A DNA stretch of 64,000 nucleotides from Ectocarpus siliculosus (taxonomy: Eukaryota; Sar; Phaeophyceae; Ectocarpales; Ectocarpaceae), in NCBI GenBank assembly GCA_000310025.1, contig FN648327.1, positions 62,001 to 126,000 on the forward strand, in the 5' to 3' direction. Shown one piece after another: positions 59,301 through 64,000 of the stretch. Numbering within the stretch: the stretch's first letter is position 1; each line of letters opens with the position of its first letter. The translations under genes were made by a program, and so were the position numbers. The notes under the pieces were generated by a model. The model ran no database searches, had not been told where the DNA came from, and worked only from the letters and a program-made list of their open reading frames with translations.

Positions 59301-61784
59301 AAGCCCAAACTTTGGATGGTGGACTCCAAGCCCTCCCGTGTGAACCTTGAAACTCGTCCAGACCATAACAGCAACATCAGCACCAACGGGGGGGGGGGGG
59401 GGGGGGGGGGGGCCCCAAATCCTGCATGCCCGAATCCTTTGGGCCTTTACCCCCCCTCCCCACAAAACCCGGAAGGAACCCCCCGGGGTCTCCCCCGAAC
59501 CAGGTGGGGGGGGGGGGGGGGGAAAAAACCCGGGGGGGCCCCGAAAACCCCAAAATTTTTGGGTTCCCCCCAAATTTTTTTTTTCCCCCCCCGGGTTTTT
59601 TTTTGGGTGAAATNNNNNNNNNNNNNNNNNNNNNNNNNNNNNNNNNNNNNNNNNNNNNNNNNNNNNNNNNNNNNNNNNNNNNNNNNNNNNNNNNNNNNNN
59701 NNNNNNNNNNNNNGGGGGGGGGGGGGGGGGAATCAGCCAGGGGGCAGCCGGAAGCGCTACAACTTTCTGGTTCTCCGCTAACTTCATTTTCTCTCTGCCG
59801 TGCTTGTTTTTTGGTTGAACGTGTGGCCGATAGCCAAGATGTTGAAGATCGAGAAATAGTAGTGAGTGCAGCGTGAAACACGCATGCGGTTCACGGATGA
59901 GGTGCGTTGTGGTGGACTTCTGAAACGAAATGCTCTCCACCGTAGCCGCCGACCCCTAGATGTGCCTATGTGATTCGACACACTACAACGAACGATCACC
60001 AAGTCCAACCTGGCGCGTGCAGTACGACGCAGGCGCAGAGGTGTGATCACCGCTGCCTTGCGGTTACGCGGCAGAGCTGAAGCTCAGTAGGCACAGAGCG
60101 ACAGCGTGTGACGTTACCGCGGATGAGCTTTTTACAAGTACTTGTGTTGAACACACGGGCATGTTCAGGAGTTCCACTTGCGTCCGTGACACAAGAACAT
60201 CCAGCCAGCCTCTCAGAGGCTACAAACCGGCCTACCCGAGCAACACCGAGGTTATTTTTGGTAGAAAGGCTAAAGCGGCGCAATGTGACGTCCGCCACAG
60301 ATCCCGTCGGACCTTCGCTACAAGACGAAGACACCCCGCTCGCGCGGCTAAACACGTCTCAGAACATGCAATACACGGAACCCCTTTTGTTGTTCGCACG
60401 ACACCCGTTGCACCCGGAAGCGAACCCCGCTGACTTACTTTTTCGACTTGTACGTGGGCGGGCATGGACATTTCCCAATAGTCCAGGCGATCTTCGCGTC
60501 CCGCGGCTTTCAAGCGTTCCCGCTGTTCGGAAGATGCGTTCTTCCCCAAGCTTTCTCTGAAGAGAATGTAGTCCGCGCCGTGGTCGCTGTTTGTGCGATA
60601 GTCGCTAGCTCCGCCTTTGCCACCGCCGCCGCCGCCGGCGGCTTCTCCCCTAGTAGTATTGATCACCTCTGCAGATGAGTCCCGCAGCCGTCTCAGGGAC
60701 TTCTCCCCGTGCAAGACCAGCACCGGGACTGTGAGGTTCGATCTCGAAAAAAGGCTGGGAATCTCCTCAGCCAACCGGCTATTGCGATCGTTTGCGTGTG
60801 TGTGTGTGCGTGTCGTGGCGTTTTTATCGCCCCCACGCCATGCGCACAATTTGTTGGACGTGTTGAAATTGCGCGGCCGTGCGCGCAATCGTTTTTCGTT
60901 CATTGCCGTGCATTGGTTCCGGCGGCGACCGGTGACGGCAGGTGCATATGTTGTGCAGCAGGGGGAGGGGGGGCGAAGCAGGCAGCGTTTTTGAGAACAG
61001 GAGTGCACCCCGAGCTTAGCAGCAAATTCAGCGTCAATTAGCTGCGCCAGCAGCAGCGGGAACTAACAGTGACTAGCGCTAGTTCCGTGCGTATCGAGAC
61101 CGTGGGGCTTTTAGCGTTCCCCGATAGGGGAGAAAATTGGGCGCCAACCCAAACGAGCTCGTACGCATACCCTCCACACAAGATTTGGTGCACAGAGTTA
61201 ACGCAAATAGTTGTTCACAATCCACGTGAAGAATACGCCTCCGTGAGGGTCAGGAGGATGCACAGAGCGCGACGCTTTCACTGCAAGCAATAACGGTATT
61301 AGGTTGATATCGTGCTTCTGTGCGGTGCGTTGCGCCTGCCGCCTAATCGCGACGAAACGTACCCAATCTGGAGCGACATTGTTCCGAAAATGGCTGCCTT
61401 GATCCCGGGTCCCCCCTTGCCGCTCACGACGTCGACGAGTCTCTCGAGCGAGAAGAAGGGGCCGTTCGCGTAACCTCGCCCTACGCTATCGCCGCCCCCG
61501 TCGTGTTTGCTGCCGCTCCTGTTGCTCTCGGACTTGACGTTAGTGTCTTGTGAAATTTTCCAGTCCTCCCCTTGGCCATTCCGTTCGCTCTCTCGCACGG
61601 CGGGGATCACGTTGAGGTAAAACCGGTCTGCAAGCCAGGGAAGAGAGAGGTCATGGCCGCCAATGCCGCCGCTGGTCCCGTGGCCGCCCTGCTTAGGACT
61701 TTGCTGCGGGCGGTGAGCTTGTCGCGGTTGCTGCGAAACGTCTGATGCTGCCGCCGCCGTTGCTGCTTGTGCGGAGACGTTCAT
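50342..61784 (-). CDS. TDP1: Tyrosyl-DNA phosphodiesterase 1 homologue
   Basis: Nuclear phospholipase-D-superfamily enzyme that removes stalled topoisomerase I and other adducts from DNA 3' ends. Nine exons join in phase: 61363-61784 (5' end uncertain), 60439-60778, 59221-59345, 58640-58735, 55641-55760, 54377-55097, 53254-53381, 50973-51420, 50342-50721; about 926 residues against about 608 in human. Landmarks: RFYLNVI and [17 protein letters not shown], first motif VHHPKFGLL (His264, Lys266) with GTGNLG (Asn285), [33 protein letters not shown], second motif AHVKSVMR (His692, Lys694), [22 protein letters not shown]. Cys797 replaces the usual second-site Asn. The exon 8 donor is AAG|GCGAGT, a GC-AG intron. 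The extra length is Gly/Gln/Ser/Ala-rich insertions in exons 2, 6, 8 and 9. The final exon after ERPW was not found; the start may lie further upstream. Confidence 0.85.
54377..55097 (-). other. TDP1: TDP1 exon 6 with a low-complexity insertion of about 190 residues
   Basis: The exon begins [16 protein letters not shown], continues through a poly-Gln run (CAG/CAA tract at about 55024-55072) and long Gly/Ser/Asp-rich sequence, and only its last 50 residues ([19 protein letters not shown] to DAGFLE) align with the conserved core. It is open in one frame over 721 bp and is phase-compatible with both neighbours, which argues that the insertion is really translated. Confidence 0.65.
56868..56885 (+). 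repeat. Poly-C tract (18 C) in TDP1 intron 4
   Basis: Eighteen consecutive C. A CT repeat follows at 57031-57043. Both lie within the 2.9-kb fourth intron. Confidence 0.95.
57987..58120 (+). repeat. Two-copy 67-bp tandem repeat in TDP1 intron 4
   Basis: 'ggcttgttttacaac' starts at 57987 and 58054; each unit ends in 'gatggcaaacaccgggggg'. It lies inside the intron between TDP1 exons 4 and 5. Confidence 0.85.
59388..59731. other. Low-quality sequence around a 100-N gap
   Basis: Stretched homopolymers (G, C, A and T runs in the pattern of smeared base calls) occupy 59388-59613 and 59714-59731 on both sides of the gap at 59614-59713. This is the appearance of low-quality read ends, not of biological sequence. 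It falls within TDP1 intron 2 and does not touch exon 3, which starts at 59345. Confidence 0.8.
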
Positions 61785-61883
61785 CGCGGGTTCTCTGGAC
61801 CCATTCCTGTCATCGCCGCGGCGGGTTTGCCGAAGGGGATTGATCTCGGTGGGGCGGGGACGCTTGAGCGATCGAGGCCCATG

Positions 61884-61931
61884 GCTGCTGCTGCTGCTGC
61901 TGCCGCTGCTGCTGCTACTGCTGCTGCTGCT
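61884..61931 (+). repeat. CTG/CAG trinucleotide repeat
   Basis: Mostly CTG units with single changes. On the minus strand the frame that continues TDP1 exon 1 upstream reads it as poly-Ser. It sits next to a possible acceptor (TCTTGCAAG, just 5' on the minus strand), so it may be coding, untranslated or intronic. Confidence 0.85.
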
Positions 61932-61934
61932 TGC

Positions 61935-63330
61935 AAGACGTACAACGCACACGCACATACAAAAGGAGGAGGTAGACCGAGGGAAAAGGGGTCGCGTGCA
62001 ATACCACGTACACAAAGCGAGGAGACCCACACACGGCGTTCGGGACGAACGGGGGTGAGCAAGCTTTCACGGGTTCGCAACCACCACGGCATGTGGTGGT
62101 CTGCACCTGTGCATGCAGCTGTCCCATGTACGTGCGAACGAGGATCACGGCCTTGACGAATATCAGTCGTTGTCCTACAGTAGTATTCTACGTGAGTACT
62201 TGCATCCTAAAGTATTTTGGTGTTTGTTGTGTTCGAGCCGTTCCATAGAGCAATTGACCGCGCGCCCATACGGCATGAGCGTTTTTCAACCACGTCTCGT
62301 GTGAATGGGCGATGGGGTGTGTTCCACATACATTTCGAGTTCGGGAACAGCAAGGTTCCCTGACAGAGATTTTTCTATGGCAACGTGCTCACGCAAATAC
62401 TTTCGGCTATCAGGTAAGAAGAAGTCCAGAGCAGCAAGCTACAAACTGCTGTGCATCATCCCACTTGAAACACGTGCAGTCAACATTTTTTTTTTTTTTT
62501 TCAAACGCATCAACATGCTGGCAATCTCAGCCTCGCTTCGCAGCTGAAAAATCTGCGCAAGCGCCCATACTTGTGTGATGCCCTACCGTCCATGCGCAAA
62601 AAGGCAGCAGCGGTGCCCACCGTGCGTGTGTCTCATGCGAGAGAGGACTTGTGGCAACCAGAAAATTTGAAATGGTAGGCTACAACTAACAATCAGACTA
62701 CCTTTTCGCTGTACGCAACAGCGACAATCCCCAGGTGAACAAACAGCCGCTGGGTCCTATAGAAGCCATCGCTCACTCACCATGCAATGGGATCGATCAT
62801 CACCAACCTGTGCAGTCTCAACCTGTCAGCTCTCAACCTCTCAAGAAGGAGTACGCCAGCAAGACGCGGCAGCGGCGGCGGGGGGAGCGAGGGAGCGCGA
62901 GGGTCTCGTACAGAGAAAGAGGCGTTGCGGTTTGTCATGAAACCGCCAAATTCCGAAGTTTTGTCCGACGAAAATAAATCTTGTTTTTTGCCGAGTAGCC
63001 GCACGTCACGTTCCTGGCTTCTGGATACCATCAGCATGCTAGCTGCCTAGCGAGGAGAAGCAAAGCGGTCTTATCTGTGCCATACAGCTTCGTTCCAGAC
63101 GGAGCGTTGTGTGCCGCATGAGAGGGAAACGGGCACCGACACGCGGTGGCACGCGTCATTGCAAGACATAAAGCGCGGCACAAGGACCATCGCCCGAGGA
63201 GCACATCAACGTTCATACATACACGACCATACCAAACAGGATCCACGAATCGCTCCGAAGGACACTCCCATTTACCAATAAAAGCCCACCGCCGTGGTAG
63301 AAGAGGAAGAGGAACAGCCGCTGCACGAGC
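61935..63330. promoter_or_regulatory. Shared upstream region between divergent TDP1 and the gene at 63331
   Basis: TDP1 points left and the partial gene at 63331 points right, so this 1.4 kb should contain both promoters and possibly a 5' TDP1 exon. Only a T run (from about 62487) stands out. An 87-codon plus-strand frame (62787-63050) has no recognisable motif. No specific promoter element can be claimed. Confidence 0.35.
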
Positions 63331-64000
63331 ATGCAGCCAATCCCAATCCGCTCTTCCCCACCGTTTCCGACACGACAGCAGCAGTCCGCTCGAGGTGGGG
63401 TCGGGCTGGCAGACTCCACGTCCTACCGACGGGGTGATCTTAGCGGCGGGGTCAGCGGCGTTGGTGGACGAGAAGCAAGCCCGCTCTTCCGAAGAACAAA
63501 CAACAACGCCCAGCAGGATCGAAGCAACTCCAACCCGGGCCTGCAGGCCTTGCGCCAGATCGCCTCCGACGCAACAGCCGCGTCTCCTACTCCTGGTCCC
63601 ACGCACGTCGTGGCGCGTCCGCGGACGACGGGGTCGATGAGCCAGTACTTGGACCAAGCCAGGCGACGATCGATTAGCTCGATCCGTTCTACGGCACACA
63701 GCAATAATAGCAGCAGACCTCCGAGCGGCCATCAGCAGCAGCAGCAGCAGCCCCGTCTTACACGCAACGCTACCCTAGGAGATCTTCGGTGGACCCCCCC
63801 CGCTGCCGTTGGTTTGGGCGGGAAGAATAAAGAAGGTCGTGACGATACTGGGGGGGATACTAGCGGGGGCGGCGGGGATATGATAGCGAGGCGACGTTGG
63901 CAAATGGGGGCCACGCTGGGGGGCGGAGGCGTTGGGGCTGCGGGCGGTAGCGCACGCCCGCTCATAGTAAGACAGAGCAGCAATGGCCACTCGAGGCCAG
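63331..64000 (+). CDS. Partial gene, N-terminus of a disordered basic protein, runs off the window
   Basis: From the ATG at 63331 (in-frame stop upstream at 63298) the frame stays open for all 223 codons to the window edge. It is Ser/Arg/Gln/Gly-rich with polar stretches: RRTNNNAQQDRSNSN, then LQALRQIASDA, MSQYLDQARRRSISSIRS, a CAG tract giving six Gln (about 63732-63749), RNATLGDLRW and a Gly-rich tail. There are no domains in the visible part. Composition fits a disordered N-terminal region. The antisense frames are also long here because of high GC, so coding is probable rather than certain. Confidence 0.5.
   Translation, partial: MQPIPIRSSPPFPTRQQQSARGGVGLADSTSYRRGDLSGGVSGVGGREASPLFRRTNNNAQQDRSNSNPGLQALRQIASDATAASPTPGPTHVVARPRTTGSMSQYLDQARRRSISSIRSTAHSNNSSRPPSGHQQQQQQPRLTRNATLGDLRWTPPAAVGLGGKNKEGRDDTGGDTSGGGGDMIARRRWQMGATLGGGGVGAAGGSARPLIVRQSSNGHSRP

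Noticed and set aside
59139-59940. Several long frames on both strands crossing the second gap
   Set aside because: They read through Ns and stretched homopolymers of low-quality sequence; only 59221-59345 (minus) is a supported exon.
63031-63732. Minus-strand frame of 233 codons
   Set aside because: Antisense to the partial plus-strand gene in GC-rich DNA; Arg/Ala/Gly-rich composition without domains.

Overview
The window looks like nuclear DNA of an intron-rich eukaryote. The best guess is a photosynthetic stramenopile, most likely an Ectocarpus-like brown alga. The basis is the many short-to-medium introns with strong GTGAGT/GTAAGT donors, proteins padded with Gly/Ser/Gln-rich insertions, abundant CAG/CTG and homopolymer tracts, many decayed repeats, and two 100-N scaffold gaps (47146-47245, 59614-59713). 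No bacterial operon, CRISPR array or convincing tRNA/rRNA gene was seen. The taxonomic call is an inference.

Three genes could be rebuilt exon by exon, all on the minus strand. Two are paralogous copper type II monooxygenases of the dopamine beta-hydroxylase/MOXD1 family: signal peptide, DOMON, the two copper monooxygenase domains and a hydrophobic C-terminus. Copy A lies at 19552-25083 and copy B at 34370-39382. They share all nine exons, splice phases and most exon lengths, but each carries its own lesion. Copy A has lost one G from a G run and is truncated before most copper ligands. Copy B has lost the AG of one splice acceptor but can use an in-frame AG nine bases downstream. The third gene is a tyrosyl-DNA phosphodiesterase 1 homologue (TDP1, 50342-61784). 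Nine exons join in frame, with both HxK catalytic motifs present, a Cys where the second active-site Asn is expected, one probable GC-AG intron and large low-complexity insertions. A partial gene starts at 63331 on the plus strand and runs off the window end.

Bases 1-19500 are two copies of a long direct repeat (U1 from base 1 to about 7950, U2 about 9815-19500). They are roughly three-quarters to four-fifths identical by eye, apart from a 1.15-kb stretch that is nearly identical. U1 has an intact membrane/coiled-coil reading frame that is broken in U2; U2 carries a 0.9-kb insertion absent from U1. The end of the repeat recurs next to copies A and B of the monooxygenase, so the whole left half seems to come from repeated segmental duplication of a repeat-plus-monooxygenase block.

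The rest is mostly transposon debris and unusual repeats. There are tandem LINE 3' fragments (30780-32460), a perfect spacerless 62-bp palindrome (28521-28582), a nested inverted-repeat element (39537-39849), a dispersed repeat of about 190 bp in both orientations, a pair of direct repeats of about 350 bp (45175-47409), and inside one of them a TA-flanked inverted-repeat transposon whose empty site is visible in the other copy.
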